Source: CAYNRA01 sp046296415 (GTDB taxonomy: Bacteria > Bacteroidota > Bacteroidia > Cytophagales > Spirosomataceae). Taken from it: 64,000 nt of DNA. The stretch spans positions 868,001-932,000 of the forward strand of contig JBKBLN010000001.1 of the NCBI GenBank assembly GCA_046296415.1, written 5' to 3'. Under the pieces are notes generated by a model. The model ran no database searches and was not told the DNA's origin. It saw only the letters and a list, made by a program, of their open reading frames with translations. Positions 7,826 through 16,996 of the stretch are shown here, piece after piece (within the stretch, counting starts at the first letter, position 1; each line of letters opens with the position of its first letter). A program made the translations under genes and the position numbers.

Positions 7826-8917
7826 TTATTTTTTGAAAAACTGATTGTTTTTCTCCATTAAACCTTTGTAGTCCTCCGACTGCTTGATTTCTTCCAAGGA
7901 ATTCAAGTAAGGCCGGCTATCATCAATTTTCTTGAACTGAGTCTCCGCTAATTTGAGCGCAAATTCAGGTTTTTTGATGGTATTGGCTGCATATTTATTG
8001 GCTGATAATACCGAATGTCGTGGCATGGTAGCAGGTCCTTCAATTGTCCAATCTTGGGTATCCTTTTTCTCGAAACGACAGGTATTGCAAATGAAATCTT
8101 CCACCTCACCCCACTGGTTCTTACGGGCGGTGACACGGATAACCTCGTTGCCTTTATACCATAAATGGACTTTACCTGAGCATTTATCGCAATCACGGTG
8201 TGCATCCACTGGTTTTGAAAACCAAACACGATTTTTGAATCGATAGGTCTTGTCAGTCAACGCTCCCACAGGACAAACATCAATGACGTTACCTGAGAAG
8301 TCATTATCAATTGCCTTTCCGATGTAAGTACTGATTTCGGCGTGATCCCCGCGGTGCATAACACCGTGCACACGCTTATTGGTCAATTGATCCGCCGTGT
8401 ACACGCACCGGTAACATAAAACACACCGATTCATGTGCAATTGAACATACGGTCCAATATCTTCTTTTTCAAAAGTTCGTCTCTCCTCCTGTGAACGTGT
8501 AGTCCCAGTTCCGTGTTCAAATGAAAAATCTTGCAAATGACATTCACCAGCTTGGTCACAAACAGGACAGTCGAGGGGATGATTCAGTAGTAAGAATTCG
8601 ACGACACCTTTTCTTGCCTCAAGTACATCTGGGTTGGAATAGTTTTCTACGACCATGCCATCTTGTATAGGGGTAATACAAGATGCGACCAGTTTGGGCA
8701 TCGGACGAGGATCTTTTTCAGACCCTTGGGTTACTTTGACCAAACAGGCACGGCACTTTCCACCCGTTCCTTTGAGGGGTTCGTAATAACACATGGCGGG
8801 AGGTGCGACTTCCGGCCCAATTTTTCGAGCAGCCTGTAAAATGGTGGTTCCTGCAGGAACTTCCACTTGTTGGCCATCTATTGTCACCTTGAATAAGGGA
8901 GGTGTTGTATTTTCCAT
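7826..8917 (-). CDS. nuoG: NADH-quinone oxidoreductase subunit G, short form
   Basis: This subunit carries iron-sulfur clusters of the NADH-oxidising arm. In 363 residues I see a [2Fe-2S] ferredoxin domain (Cys in MCYYEPLKGTGGKCRACL), the His-Cys motif CPVCDQAGECHLQD, a [4Fe-4S] motif CVLCYRC with a later CP in VIDVCPVGAL, and a final pair CDKC and CNTC resembling the start of the molybdopterin-type Fe4S4 domain. The protein stops there, without the large molybdopterin-like domain of E. coli NuoG (about 900 residues). Short NuoG is usual in Bacteroidota. The start 8917 (MENTTPPLFKV) is preferred over the longer frame, which would run into nuoF. Confidence 0.92.
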   Translation of the reverse strand: MENTTPPLFKVTIDGQQVEVPAGTTILQAARKIGPEVAPPAMCYYEPLKGTGGKCRACLVKVTQGSEKDPRPMPKLVASCITPIQDGMVVENYSNPDVLEARKGVVEFLLLNHPLDCPVCDQAGECHLQDFSFEHGTGTTRSQEERRTFEKEDIGPYVQLHMNRCVLCYRCVYTADQLTNKRVHGVMHRGDHAEISTYIGKAIDNDFSGNVIDVCPVGALTDKTYRFKNRVWFSKPVDAHRDCDKCSGKVHLWYKGNEVIRVTARKNQWGEVEDFICNTCRFEKKDTQDWTIEGPATMPRHSVLSANKYAANTIKKPEFALKLAETQFKKIDDSRPYLNSLEEIKQSEDYKGLMEKNNQFFKK

Positions 8918-8937
8918 AACAATCTTTTCAAACGTAA

Positions 8938-10272
8938 TTAAACCAACGAAAGAGACCCACGGTAAACAGCCCCAACTTGTGTGGCTTCCTGTGGATGTTT
9001 GATATGCCACTCGAATTCATCGCGGAAATGACGTATAGCACTGGCAACTGGCCACGCCGCGGCATCCCCTAATGGACAAATGGTATTTCCTTCAATTTTT
9101 TTTGCGACATCGACTAACAAATCGATATCCTCTGGTGTACCCTTTCCGTGTTCAATCCGATCAAGGACTTTGGTCATCCAACCTGTTCCTTCCCGGCAAG
9201 GTGAGCATTGGCCACAGGATTCATGGGCATAGAATCTTGAAAAATTCCAGGTGTTCCGAACGATGCATGTCGTCTCATCCATGGCAATAAAGCCACCCGA
9301 GCCCAACATCGTTCCTGTCGCAAAGCCACCCTCCGATAAGCTTTCATAAGACATCAACCGAGGTTCACCTGCTGCAGTTTTTAAGATCAGGTGAGCGGGA
9401 AGAATTGGCACAGAAGAACCTCCTGCAACAACTGCTTTCAACTCATGTCCTGGACGTATCCCACCTAAATATTGATCAGAATAAATGAATTCTTCTACAG
9501 GTAAGCCAAGCACAATTTCATAGACCCCTGGTTTATTGACATGACCTGAGGCTGAGATTAATTTAGTACCTGTACTTCTTCCAATTCCAACGGCCGCATA
9601 GGCATCACCGCCATTGTTAATGATCCAAGGCGTGGTCGCAATGGATTCGACATTGTTAACAACAGTTGGACATTGATACAATCCTTTGACAGCGGGGAAA
9701 GGTGGTTTGTTTCTTGGATTTCCACGTTTGCCTTCTAATGATTCCAATAAGGCTGTTTCTTCTCCACATATGTAAGCTCCACCGCCGGGCTGAACGATTA
9801 ACTCTAAGTCGTAACCAGAACCTAATATGTTTTTGCCGAGGTAGCCAGCTGCTTTCGCCTCTTCTATAGCTTTTTCTAAAATATGGATAACATACATCAA
9901 TTCACCCCGAACATAGATGAAGGATTTGTTAGCCCCCAAAGCGAAAGAAGAGACGATCATACCTTCAATTAACAAATGAGGTATGGATTTCATCAAATAA
10001 TGATCTTTGAACGTACCGGGCTCCGATTCATCGGCATTGCAGACAAGGTATCTTGGAACGCCTTCTGGCTTGGCAAGAAAACTCCATTTCATCCCCATGG
10101 GGAAACCTGCTCCACCACGACCCCGTACGCCGGCTTTTTTTACCTCTTCCACCACCTCATCGGGTGACATGGATTTAAGTGCTTTTTCGACCGCTCGGTA
10201 TCCCCCTACGCTTTTGTACACGGGAAGGGTTTCAATACCCGGAAGGTGAATATGTTCAGTTAATATTTTCAT
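8938..10272 (-). CDS. nuoF: NADH-quinone oxidoreductase subunit F
   Basis: NuoF binds NADH and FMN and holds the N3 [4Fe-4S] cluster. The 444-residue product contains the flavin/nucleotide-binding glycine motif RGRGGAGFPMGMKW, the YICGEETALLES segment, and the cluster motif ESCGQCSPCREGTGW. The fourth cysteine ligand is in NTICPLGD. Length and motifs are typical. It lies between nuoE and nuoG with gaps of 42 and 20 nt. Confidence 0.96.
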   Translation of the reverse strand: MKILTEHIHLPGIETLPVYKSVGGYRAVEKALKSMSPDEVVEEVKKAGVRGRGGAGFPMGMKWSFLAKPEGVPRYLVCNADESEPGTFKDHYLMKSIPHLLIEGMIVSSFALGANKSFIYVRGELMYVIHILEKAIEEAKAAGYLGKNILGSGYDLELIVQPGGGAYICGEETALLESLEGKRGNPRNKPPFPAVKGLYQCPTVVNNVESIATTPWIINNGGDAYAAVGIGRSTGTKLISASGHVNKPGVYEIVLGLPVEEFIYSDQYLGGIRPGHELKAVVAGGSSVPILPAHLILKTAAGEPRLMSYESLSEGGFATGTMLGSGGFIAMDETTCIVRNTWNFSRFYAHESCGQCSPCREGTGWMTKVLDRIEHGKGTPEDIDLLVDVAKKIEGNTICPLGDAAAWPVASAIRHFRDEFEWHIKHPQEATQVGAVYRGSLSLV

Positions 10273-10314
10273 TAGTCCAGTTGGTCTATTTTAGGAAAAA
10301 AAGTGTTTTGAGCA

Positions 10315-10812
10315 TTAATTTCTCAAATCGGTAATGATTTCATCTACTTTCTCTGGGGTCAAGTGCAGATAGAATTTCTCCCGTATCTGAAAACATGGCC
10401 CCCAACCACACGCTGCTAAACATTCCACTTCTTTCAAGGTGAAAACGCCATCTGAAGTCGTTTCGCCTGCATTGATCTGAAGCTTCTTTTTTAAATGATC
10501 ATACACTTCTTCTCCACCCATGGTGCAGCACGGACCTGTACGGCAATACTCGATCACATGTTTACCCACTGGCTCCAAATGGAACATGGTGTAAAATGTA
10601 GCTACCTCATATACTTCCACGGGTTCGATTGACAAAATCGAGGCAATGTAATCCATCACTGCAGCACTCACCCAACCATATTGTTCTTGAGCCAAATGCA
10701 ACAAAGGAAGCAAAGCCGATTTCTGCCGACCTTCCGGATAACGAGCGATGATTTCTTGGGCTTTGGCCAAGCGCTCGGGTGTAAATGCAATATTTTCTAT
10801 TTCAACCGCCAT
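10315..10812 (-). CDS. nuoE: NADH-quinone oxidoreductase subunit E
   Basis: NuoE is the 24-kDa thioredoxin-like subunit with the N1a [2Fe-2S] cluster. The four cysteines are visible in CRTGPC and CLAACGWGPC, and the N-terminal helical region has YPEGRQKSALLPLLHLAQ. The product is 165 residues from ATG 10812; an ATG two codons upstream (10818) is equally possible. It is part of the nuoABCDEFGHIJ operon. Confidence 0.95.
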   Translation of the reverse strand: MAVEIENIAFTPERLAKAQEIIARYPEGRQKSALLPLLHLAQEQYGWVSAAVMDYIASILSIEPVEVYEVATFYTMFHLEPVGKHVIEYCRTGPCCTMGGEEVYDHLKKKLQINAGETTSDGVFTLKEVECLAACGWGPCFQIREKFYLHLTPEKVDEIITDLRN

Positions 10813-10845
10813 AATCAATGAAAAGGGTAAAGGTCAGGAACTAAA

Positions 10846-12087
10846 TCAGGCGTCTAATTCGCCCGCAATCACATTTAAACTACTCATGATTGCCACGGCA
10901 TCCGAAATGGTGCCACCTTGACACATTTCAGGATACGCTTGATAATAAATAAAACAAGGTCTTCTGAAGTGAAGTCGGAAAGGAGCTCTACCTCCATCAC
11001 TCACGAGGTAAAATCCAACTTCACCATTTCCTCCTTCTACAGCATGGTATACTTCACCCACTGGAGCATCGATTTCCCCCATGACTATTTTGAAATGGTA
11101 GATCAATGCCTCCATATTCCGATACACTTCACGTTTTGGAGGTAGGTAGTAGTGATCTTCGTTGGCGTAATAGGGCCCCTCTGGTAGGTTTTCAATGGCT
11201 TGACGAATGATTTTAATACTTTCCCACATTTCGCCATTTCGAACCATAAAGCGATCATAGGTATCCCCATTGTGTCCAACAGGAATATCGAACTCAAAGT
11301 CCTCATACGATGAGTAAGGTTCTGCCACCCGAACATCATAATCCACACCGGCTGCGCGTAAGTTCGGGCCTGTAAATCCATATTCCATCGCTCGTTTTGC
11401 GGTAATCGGACCTACATCAACGGTCCGATCCATGAAGATCCGGTTGCGATTGAACAGGTTTTCAAACTCTTTCAGTACTTTAGGCAACGAGTTGTACACG
11501 AGATCTTTGATTTTGGCCAAGGCGGTAGGAGATAAATCTCGCTCCATCCCTCCAAATCTACCCATGTTTGTCGTTAACCGAGCTCCGCATACTTCTTCGT
11601 AGATCTCATAAATTTTCTCACGTTCTTGAAATACATACAAAAAGCCAGAGTACGCACCTGTATCTACGCCTAGGATGGAATTACAAATGATGTGATCCGA
11701 GATTCTTGCTAGTTCCATCATGATAACCCGGATGTACTGGGCTCTTTTGGGTACTTCGATTCCCAAAAGTTTCTCGACCGTCATGTGCCATCCAAAATTA
11801 TTGATCGGAGAGGAACAATAATTCATTCGATCCGTAAGGGTCGTGATTTGGTAAAACGGACGTCTCTCGGCAATCTTTTCGAAAGCCCGATGGATGTATC
11901 CTACGGTCTGCTCGCCCGAAACGATACGGTCCCCATCCATTTGTAGGATATTTTGAAAAATACCGTGGGTAGCAGGGTGGGTAGGACCCAAATTAAGGGT
12001 CGTTAGCTCACGGTCCTCTACAATGGGTTGGTTCATGGCCAACGCATCAGAGGTTGTTCTTGCTACAGGTGTATGTGATTGTGTCAT
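10846..12087 (-). CDS. nuoD: NADH-quinone oxidoreductase subunit D
   Basis: NuoD (49-kDa subunit) is related to NiFe-hydrogenase large subunits and forms the quinone site with NuoB. The 413-residue product shows LNLGPTHPATHG with the quinone-site His, the HIICNSILGVDTGA segment, GRFGGMERDLS, and a complete C-terminus. nuoC and nuoD are separate genes here, unlike the E. coli fusion. The gap to nuoC is 27 nt. Confidence 0.96.
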   Translation of the reverse strand: MTQSHTPVARTTSDALAMNQPIVEDRELTTLNLGPTHPATHGIFQNILQMDGDRIVSGEQTVGYIHRAFEKIAERRPFYQITTLTDRMNYCSSPINNFGWHMTVEKLLGIEVPKRAQYIRVIMMELARISDHIICNSILGVDTGAYSGFLYVFQEREKIYEIYEEVCGARLTTNMGRFGGMERDLSPTALAKIKDLVYNSLPKVLKEFENLFNRNRIFMDRTVDVGPITAKRAMEYGFTGPNLRAAGVDYDVRVAEPYSSYEDFEFDIPVGHNGDTYDRFMVRNGEMWESIKIIRQAIENLPEGPYYANEDHYYLPPKREVYRNMEALIYHFKIVMGEIDAPVGEVYHAVEGGNGEVGFYLVSDGGRAPFRLHFRRPCFIYYQAYPEMCQGGTISDAVAIMSSLNVIAGELDA

Positions 12088-12114
12088 GTCAACTTTAATT
12101 CAATGTGTCTCGAC

Positions 12115-12612
12115 TTACCGTCCAAATAACGCATCAATTTTATCTTCCCGTGTCGCATCTTCCAATGGGTACTCCTTCCGCATAGGAAAGTAATCCATCT
12201 CCTCAATGTTGAGAATGCGTTTCAAGTTCGGGTGGCCTTCAAAAATGATACCATAGAAATCAAAAGTTTCTCGCTCCATCCAGTTGGCACCGGGATAGAT
12301 GGATGTAGCGGTAGGAATCGACGGATTTTCTTGGGGTAAATACACCTTAACCCGAACTCGAATTCCATTTTCAAAACTGTGAAGGTGATATACCACAGCA
12401 AATTCGCCACCTTTATTATCAGGAAAATGAACACCTGTAATGTCGGTGATAAAGGAAAACCGCAAGGTCTCGCTTGAATATAAGAAGTTCAACACCTCCA
12501 AAATAGAATTTCGGTCGGTGGTGAAGGTTAACAATCCGTGGGGTTCTGAAAAATCAGCTACCTTTTCCCCAAATTGGCCTACAATTTCTGAAACTAAATC
12601 TTGGTTGGTCAT
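12115..12612 (-). CDS. nuoC: NADH-quinone oxidoreductase subunit C
   Basis: This 165-residue protein is the 30-kDa hydrophilic subunit of complex I. The C-terminal signature is present: WMERETFDFYGIIFEGHPNL and then RRI-type LKRILN and MRKEYPLED. It contacts NuoD and NuoB in the peripheral arm. The gene begins 15 nt downstream of nuoB. Confidence 0.95.
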   Translation of the reverse strand: MTNQDLVSEIVGQFGEKVADFSEPHGLLTFTTDRNSILEVLNFLYSSETLRFSFITDITGVHFPDNKGGEFAVVYHLHSFENGIRVRVKVYLPQENPSIPTATSIYPGANWMERETFDFYGIIFEGHPNLKRILNIEEMDYFPMRKEYPLEDATREDKIDALFGR

Positions 12613-12627
12613 GTGGTTAGGGTAGGA

Positions 12628-13176
12628 TTAATACACGTCAATTTGATAGGACTGCAACAAAGCCTTGTATTCCTCGGAATCACGACGACGTAACGATTCA
12701 TTTCGGGCAATTTCCCGGACCTGAATCAAACCATCGAGAATTTGCTCGGGTCTTGGTGGACAACCGGGAACATAGACATCGACCGGGATGACCCGATCTA
12801 TACCTTGAAGAACTGAATATGTATCGAAAATTCCACCAGAAGATGCACATGCTCCCACAGCAATGACCCACCGAGGCTCAGCCATTTGTAAATAGACTTG
12901 TTTCACGACAGGTGCCATTTTTTTAGCGATGGTTCCCATGACCATGAGAAGGTCTGCTTGACGAGGTGAGAAAGATGGACGTTCGGAGCCAAAGCGTGCG
13001 ATATCGTAGTGCGCCCCCATAGTGGCCATAAATTCAATCCCACAACAGGACGTGGCAAAAGGCAAAGGCCACAACGAATTACTTCGAGCTAACCCAATGA
13101 CTGCATCCAAAGAGGTGGCAAAAAAGCCAGGACCCTCATGCCCGTTGGGAGCTTCTACCATTTTAATATTGCTCAT
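12628..13176 (-). CDS. nuoB: NADH-quinone oxidoreductase subunit B
   Basis: NuoB holds cluster N2, the last electron carrier before quinone. The 182-residue product has the tandem cysteines in TSCCGIEFM, a third in GACASSGG and a fourth in VPGCPPRPEQ, which are the four N2 ligands. The short segment around RFGSERPSFSPRQAD is also typical. It lies 37 nt after nuoA. Confidence 0.96.
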   Translation of the reverse strand: MSNIKMVEAPNGHEGPGFFATSLDAVIGLARSNSLWPLPFATSCCGIEFMATMGAHYDIARFGSERPSFSPRQADLLMVMGTIAKKMAPVVKQVYLQMAEPRWVIAVGACASSGGIFDTYSVLQGIDRVIPVDVYVPGCPPRPEQILDGLIQVREIARNESLRRRDSEEYKALLQSYQIDVY

Positions 13177-13213
13177 ATTATTTTTAGGGTTAGTTTAAAG
13201 GTGAAGAATGAAA

Positions 13214-13591
13214 TCAGTCTTGACGCTCCCAATCTAAAACACCTTTCTTGATAATGTAATAAAAACCAGCCATCAACAAGGCCACGAAAACAATCATTTC
13301 CGTGAATCCGAACCAACCTAATTTTTTAAAATTGACGGCCCATGGATACATGAAAATGATTTCAACATCAAACAAAACAAATAAAATAGCAATCAAGAAA
13401 TACCGGACAGAAATAGGAGTCCTGGCATCTCCTTGAGATTCAATACCACATTCAAAAGGATCATTTTTCTGTGCTCCTTTAATTTTGGGCCCCAAAAGGT
13501 GGGTCACTGTCATGGCAAAAATTATAAATCCAATGGCAGCGCCAATTTGGACAAGTATCGGCAAATAATCAGCGGGCAAGTGTTGTTTCAT
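13214..13591 (-). CDS. nuoA: NADH-quinone oxidoreductase subunit A
   Basis: NuoA/ND3 is a small three-helix membrane subunit whose loop senses the active/deactive state in complex I. In this 125-residue product the loop motif DPFECGIES is complete, including the conserved Cys, and RYFLIAILFVLFDVEIIF follows in helix 2. It is the first gene of the nuo operon, with a TAnnTTTG promoter element 17 nt upstream of its start. Confidence 0.95.
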   Translation of the reverse strand: MKQHLPADYLPILVQIGAAIGFIIFAMTVTHLLGPKIKGAQKNDPFECGIESQGDARTPISVRYFLIAILFVLFDVEIIFMYPWAVNFKKLGWFGFTEMIVFVALLMAGFYYIIKKGVLDWERQD

Positions 13592-13608
13592 TCTTCAGAA
13601 AATTTACT

Positions 13609-13616
13609 CAAAAATA
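13609..13616 (-). promoter_or_regulatory. Promoter -7 element for the nuo operon
   Basis: On the minus strand TATTTTTG fits TAnnTTTG; ATTG at 13637-13640, 20 nt upstream, is an acceptable -33 element. The box ends 17 nt before the nuoA start. Confidence 0.5.
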
Positions 13617-13639
13617 GTTATTCAGATTCCATTTGCCAA

Positions 13640-15904
13640 TTAATCGATCAAAATCCTTTTGGTCTCGTGGATATATCGATTCTTGAATTCGACAAAATAA
13701 GTGCCTTTTGGAAGACCCACGACTGAAAAGGTCTTTACTTCATCGAACCTAGGTACATCATACGATCGAACCAATTGTCCCAAGGTAGTGAAAATCTGAA
13801 CGGTGACGTTTTCCTCTATTTCTTTTAACTCCGTTTTGAAAGAACTTGTTATGACTGGATTAGGAAATAATACAATTTGACGATTAAATTCATCTTGGGT
13901 CAAGGTGATTTCCGAAGATACGGGTGAGGCACATGTCAGGGTTTTTCCTAATGCCTGATAGGTAGATACCATGCGAGCGGTATAGGAACCCACCTGAGTC
14001 ATTCGTAAGTTGGTATTTCTTTCGCCTGCAATCAGTTGTCCTCCTGTATTCCATTCGATTCCAGTATTGCCTCCTATGGTTACATTGGCAACCAGTGTAA
14101 AAGGCGATACTCGTTCAATTGTGGGTTGGTTAGGTCTCTGTCCTACAAATACAGACACTGGATTGGTCGTGGCGGTACATCCAAATTCATTGGTGGCAGT
14201 TAAAGAAAAGGAACCCGTTTGGTTGATGGTCAATGCGGGGGTTGTCACGCCATTGCTCCATCGAATGCCGCTGGATATATTACTCACCAATTGAGTTGTC
14301 TGATCCGAACAAATAACGTTTTCGCCGACTAAATTGATCTCGGGTTTGGGTACAGGATTTACTTGTATCGAAACGGGATTGGATCGATTGATACATCCAT
14401 AGGTGTTTACTACTGTTACCTGGGCGGTGGTGCTTTGTCGAATTAGTATGGATGGGGTAGTTTGACCCGTATTCCAAATGATTCCGTTACTCGGATTGGC
14501 GCGTAAGGTGGTTGTTTCTCCATCACAGATGGATTGCGCACCTTCTACCAAAATAGTAGGTCGTATGGGCACAAGGTCGGGACCAAAGAATAAATTCGGT
14601 GAATACCGAACGTTTCCAAACGTATCTCTCAATTCAGCCTGAAATAAACCGGATGATGTGAAAATTTCTTGCGAGGTTTGTCCTGTGTTCCATCGGACAC
14701 CCACAAAGCTTCCCGGAATGGAAACACGCATAGGAGTGGGGGAGTCTGAAGTGCAGAAAAGACTAGGTTGAACAAAGCCAAGACCTAGCGTAGCCTGGGC
14801 ATTGCGAAAGAACGTCGGGGTTAAAAACTCCATCCAAGCATCTGCAGCTTTTAATAAACCGAGTGTATTAAAATGGGTTCGATCATATCGATCCAGAATT
14901 AAATCGAGATTAGGACCCAGAAAAGTATTTAAATAAGTAGTCCCAACGCGCGTTTGTGCCGAAACCACCGGTTCATAAGCAGTACCATTAAAGTAAGATG
15001 CACGTGCTATGACCCAAGGTATGTTCCGACCCGTGTGCTCTCTTGTTGCTCGAATGATATTTTCGAGTTCAAATTGGTAGGCGATCGTTTCTTTTCGTAT
15101 GAAATTATCCGATTCACCTTGGACCCAAAGTACGGAGCGGATACCCAATAGATTAGCATAGTAATTTAAGGAATACCTCAGCGAATTGTAGGGGTAGCCT
15201 ACTTTGGTTCTGAATCCCGAAAAAGGATTGGTCGCCTGTCTGTTTTGAGCACTTTCTGTCCACGAATCAATCGCTAAACCTTCCCAGCCAGTATTGATGA
15301 TGAGTACTGGCACTTGTTCCTGAGCAGCAATTTTATCACCCAATGCGCCCCACATCCACGATCCGTAGCCCTCTGGTGCATAGAGCGTGTTGCCATCCTG
15401 AAGCCTTCCGAATGTTGGAAACGGTGGGGTGGAAATATCGTTAGCAAAGAAATTGGTAATGCAGTTGACCCGATCGTCTGTCGACTGAGGGTGGAAGGTA
15501 TCTCCTAAGACACCTCGTGCATTGGATTGCCCACTGATGACAATGACTTCCCCGATACCAACTCGACTGATCCGAGTTTCGGCTACCACGATCCCATTAT
15601 GAAGGGCACGTATGTCCAATGTGTACCACCCGGCACGTCCCGGGAGTTGAGTAGAAAAGTTTCCACCTGAGGGATTCATGACAACGGGTGTCCAATCGGT
15701 GGATGTACCACCTTGAATGGAGGTCAAGCGTGCTTGGACGACGGATACCGGAATTTGGTAATTTCCTGCAATAAAAATATTGCCTTGATTTAAGTTGTCG
15801 CGTTGAAAAATAGCTCTTTCCGTTGGAAAGGTAATGTTAAATTGGGCAAATACTGGACTGATACTGATCCAAGAAAATAAAAATAACCAAACTGCGTATT
15901 TCAT
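13640..15904 (-). CDS. Secreted SGNH/sialate O-acetylesterase-like protein with T9SS sorting domain
   Basis: The 754-residue product has a signal peptide (MKYAVWLFLF... ending VFAQ). A catalytic domain follows at about 120-385, with the SASA-type motif VISGQSNARG (nucleophile Ser) and VLWVQGESDN; a later RTHFNTLG is the likely catalytic His block. Next come about three tandem beta-sandwich modules (about 390-665) sharing C-x-G/D-x-T-T-L and W-N/S-G/T-G-x-T-T-P patterns. A type IX secretion type A C-terminal domain (LFPNPV..., then LPKGTYFVEF) ends the protein. It is therefore likely an exported carbohydrate deacetylase/esterase. Start 15904 avoids overlap with obg, which lies 22 nt upstream; the two may be co-transcribed. 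Confidence 0.85.
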   Translation of the reverse strand: MKYAVWLFLFSWISISPVFAQFNITFPTERAIFQRDNLNQGNIFIAGNYQIPVSVVQARLTSIQGGTSTDWTPVVMNPSGGNFSTQLPGRAGWYTLDIRALHNGIVVAETRISRVGIGEVIVISGQSNARGVLGDTFHPQSTDDRVNCITNFFANDISTPPFPTFGRLQDGNTLYAPEGYGSWMWGALGDKIAAQEQVPVLIINTGWEGLAIDSWTESAQNRQATNPFSGFRTKVGYPYNSLRYSLNYYANLLGIRSVLWVQGESDNFIRKETIAYQFELENIIRATREHTGRNIPWVIARASYFNGTAYEPVVSAQTRVGTTYLNTFLGPNLDLILDRYDRTHFNTLGLLKAADAWMEFLTPTFFRNAQATLGLGFVQPSLFCTSDSPTPMRVSIPGSFVGVRWNTGQTSQEIFTSSGLFQAELRDTFGNVRYSPNLFFGPDLVPIRPTILVEGAQSICDGETTTLRANPSNGIIWNTGQTTPSILIRQSTTAQVTVVNTYGCINRSNPVSIQVNPVPKPEINLVGENVICSDQTTQLVSNISSGIRWSNGVTTPALTINQTGSFSLTATNEFGCTATTNPVSVFVGQRPNQPTIERVSPFTLVANVTIGGNTGIEWNTGGQLIAGERNTNLRMTQVGSYTARMVSTYQALGKTLTCASPVSSEITLTQDEFNRQIVLFPNPVITSSFKTELKEIEENVTVQIFTTLGQLVRSYDVPRFDEVKTFSVVGLPKGTYFVEFKNRYIHETKRILID

Positions 15905-15926
15905 CGATGGCTTATTTATTTGTTTG

Positions 15927-16919
15927 TTATCCTTGCAAAGCGTGCCAAAGGACATCCTTTAGCTCCTGAATACCTTCTCCTGTAAAGGATGAAAATACTA
16001 CATACGGGAGTCCAATACTTTTTGTTTTAGTAAGGACCTCTTGTTTTGTTTCCTCGTCCAACAACTCAATTTTCGAAACGGCTATGATTCGTTTTTTATC
16101 CAATAATTCTGGATTATGCTTTTTAAGTTCATTCACCAATACCTGGTAGTCAGCTTGGATATCTTCAGTTTCACAGGATATGACAAACAAAAGATTGGAG
16201 TTTCGTTCTATATGGCGTAAAAAACGCAAACCTATCCCTTTTCCTTCGGCAGCTCCTTCGATAATTCCCGGTATGTCAGCTACAATAAACGATTTATAGT
16301 CGTAATAGGGGACTACGCCTAGATTAGGTGTCAAGGTGGTAAATGGATAGTCTCCAATTTCAGGTTTAGCAGCTGATATTTTGGACAAAAGGGTGGATTT
16401 CCCTGCATTAGGAAAACCTACCAAACCAACATCCGCCAATACTTTCAATTCGAAGATAACCCATTTCTCTTCTCCGGGTTCGCCAGGTTGAGCATAGTAT
16501 GGGGTTTGTTTGGTGGAAGTTTTGAAGTGATTATTTCCTAATCCACCCCGCCCGCCAGGTAATAAAATCAGCTCTTGTGATTCTTCTGTGATTTCACCCA
16601 GAAAATCCTGTGTTTCAGCGTCACGGATGACTGTACCCAGGGGAACTTCAATGATGACGTCTTCTCCTTGTAAGCCAGAGCTTCTACTTTTGCCACCATG
16701 CTGCCCATTGCCTGCAAAAATATGCTTTTGGTATTTTAAATGCAGTAAGGTCCAAAGTTGCGGGTTAGCTCGAACAATGACATGCCCACCACGGCCACCA
16801 TCGCCTCCGTCAGGTCCGCCTTTTGGAACAAATTTTTCCCGACGGAAGTGGACGGAACCCCCTCCACCTTTGCCTGATCGGCAATTGATTTTAACGTAAT
16901 CTATAAAATTGGATGCCAT
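15927..16919 (-). CDS. obg: GTPase Obg/CgtA
   Basis: Obg is an essential GTPase tied to 50S ribosome maturation and stress control. The 330-residue product starts with the glycine-rich Obg fold (CRSGKGGGGSVHFRREK and GGDGGRGG), followed by the G domain with G1 GFPNAGKSTLL, G3 DIPGIIEGA, and a KIE/SKIE variant of the G4 motif near residue 275. ATG 16919 (MASNFIDYVKI) matches the family start better than the upstream ATG at 16937. The optional C-terminal OCT domain is absent, as in many Bacteroidota. Confidence 0.95.
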   Translation of the reverse strand: MASNFIDYVKINCRSGKGGGGSVHFRREKFVPKGGPDGGDGGRGGHVIVRANPQLWTLLHLKYQKHIFAGNGQHGGKSRSSGLQGEDVIIEVPLGTVIRDAETQDFLGEITEESQELILLPGGRGGLGNNHFKTSTKQTPYYAQPGEPGEEKWVIFELKVLADVGLVGFPNAGKSTLLSKISAAKPEIGDYPFTTLTPNLGVVPYYDYKSFIVADIPGIIEGAAEGKGIGLRFLRHIERNSNLLFVISCETEDIQADYQVLVNELKKHNPELLDKKRIIAVSKIELLDEETKQEVLTKTKSIGLPYVVFSSFTGEGIQELKDVLWHALQG

Positions 16920-16936
16920 AGTGCTTAAATAAAGCA

Positions 16937-16944
16937 CAAAAGTA
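16937..16944 (-). promoter_or_regulatory. Promoter -7 element for obg
   Basis: Minus-strand TACTTTTG fits TAnnTTTG, ending 17 nt before the obg start at 16919. The upstream in-frame ATG at 16937 would lie inside this box, which supports the shorter start. I see no clear -33 element. Confidence 0.45.
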
Positions 16945-16996
16945 CCATATTTTTACCGTCGGAAAAAGGATTGCCTTGTAATTAGGTAGGCTTGAC

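Noticed and set aside
7826..8917. Truncated or broken nuoG
   Set aside because: It is short compared with E. coli, but the cluster motifs are complete and short NuoG is usual in Bacteroidota.
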